The notes beneath the pieces are model-generated. The model did not search any database. It was not told the origin of the DNA and saw nothing but the letters and a program-made list of their open reading frames with translations. A DNA stretch of 5,797 bases from Atopobium sp. (GTDB lineage: Bacteria > Actinomycetota > Coriobacteriia > Coriobacteriales > Atopobiaceae): assembly GCA_015259105.1 (NCBI GenBank), contig JABZGZ010000070.1, positions 1 to 5,797 of the forward strand, read 5' to 3'. Position 1 is the first letter of the stretch. The number at the start of each line of letters is the position of its first letter. Below are positions 5,694-5,797 of the stretch, piece by piece. Both the position numbers and the translations under genes were made by a program.

Positions 5694-5797
5694 CAAGATT
5701 TGTTGTTCTAGCATCCTCTCGGAGGCTTGCCGTGCAATTTCACTGGTCGACTTTCAAAATTCTGCATAATTACACTATTAAATTCATTTCTATGAAT

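Overview
The window looks like a chromosomal segment from an anaerobic actinomycete of the class Coriobacteriia, probably family Atopobiaceae (Atopobium/Lancefieldella/Olsenella type). This assignment is an inference. It rests on the style of the proteins, on the 4577-5605 product, which resembles a hypothetical-protein family I associate with Coriobacteriia, and on the presence of an oxygen-labile glycyl radical enzyme with its activase. No rRNA or tRNA gene is present to confirm it.

Layout. Positions 1-315 carry no convincing gene. They hold a long hairpin (16-63), a striking 11-bp tandem repeat (97-184) and a weak promoter. Then come three genes on the + strand: a Crp/Fnr-family regulator (316-1047), a YjjI-family glycyl radical enzyme (1171-2673) and its YjjW-family radical-SAM activase (2693-3635). 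The activase gene appears frameshifted near codon 267 and carries an unusual N-terminal extension encoded over a 16-bp hairpin. A bidirectional terminator (3709-3747) separates this unit from the convergent deoC (3792-4433, - strand). Upstream of deoC is a 13-bp tandem repeat (about 4542-4593) that runs into the end of a second - strand gene (4577-5605), an uncharacterised protein with weak restriction-endonuclease-like features. The last 190 bases hold only small inverted repeats.

How the genes fit together. YjjW uses S-adenosylmethionine and Fe-S clusters to place a radical on a glycine of YjjI. The Crp-like protein just upstream is the obvious candidate regulator. DeoC cleaves 2-deoxyribose-5-phosphate to glyceraldehyde-3-phosphate and acetaldehyde. 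In E. coli yjjI-yjjW also lie next to deoC, there divergently. The same association in another phylum and in a different orientation supports a functional link between this glycyl radical enzyme and deoxynucleoside or deoxyribose catabolism. To my knowledge the YjjI substrate is not established. This module is the best candidate for new biology here. Two short repeat arrays with a related core (CTGG, optional C, TTAAC) bracket the module.
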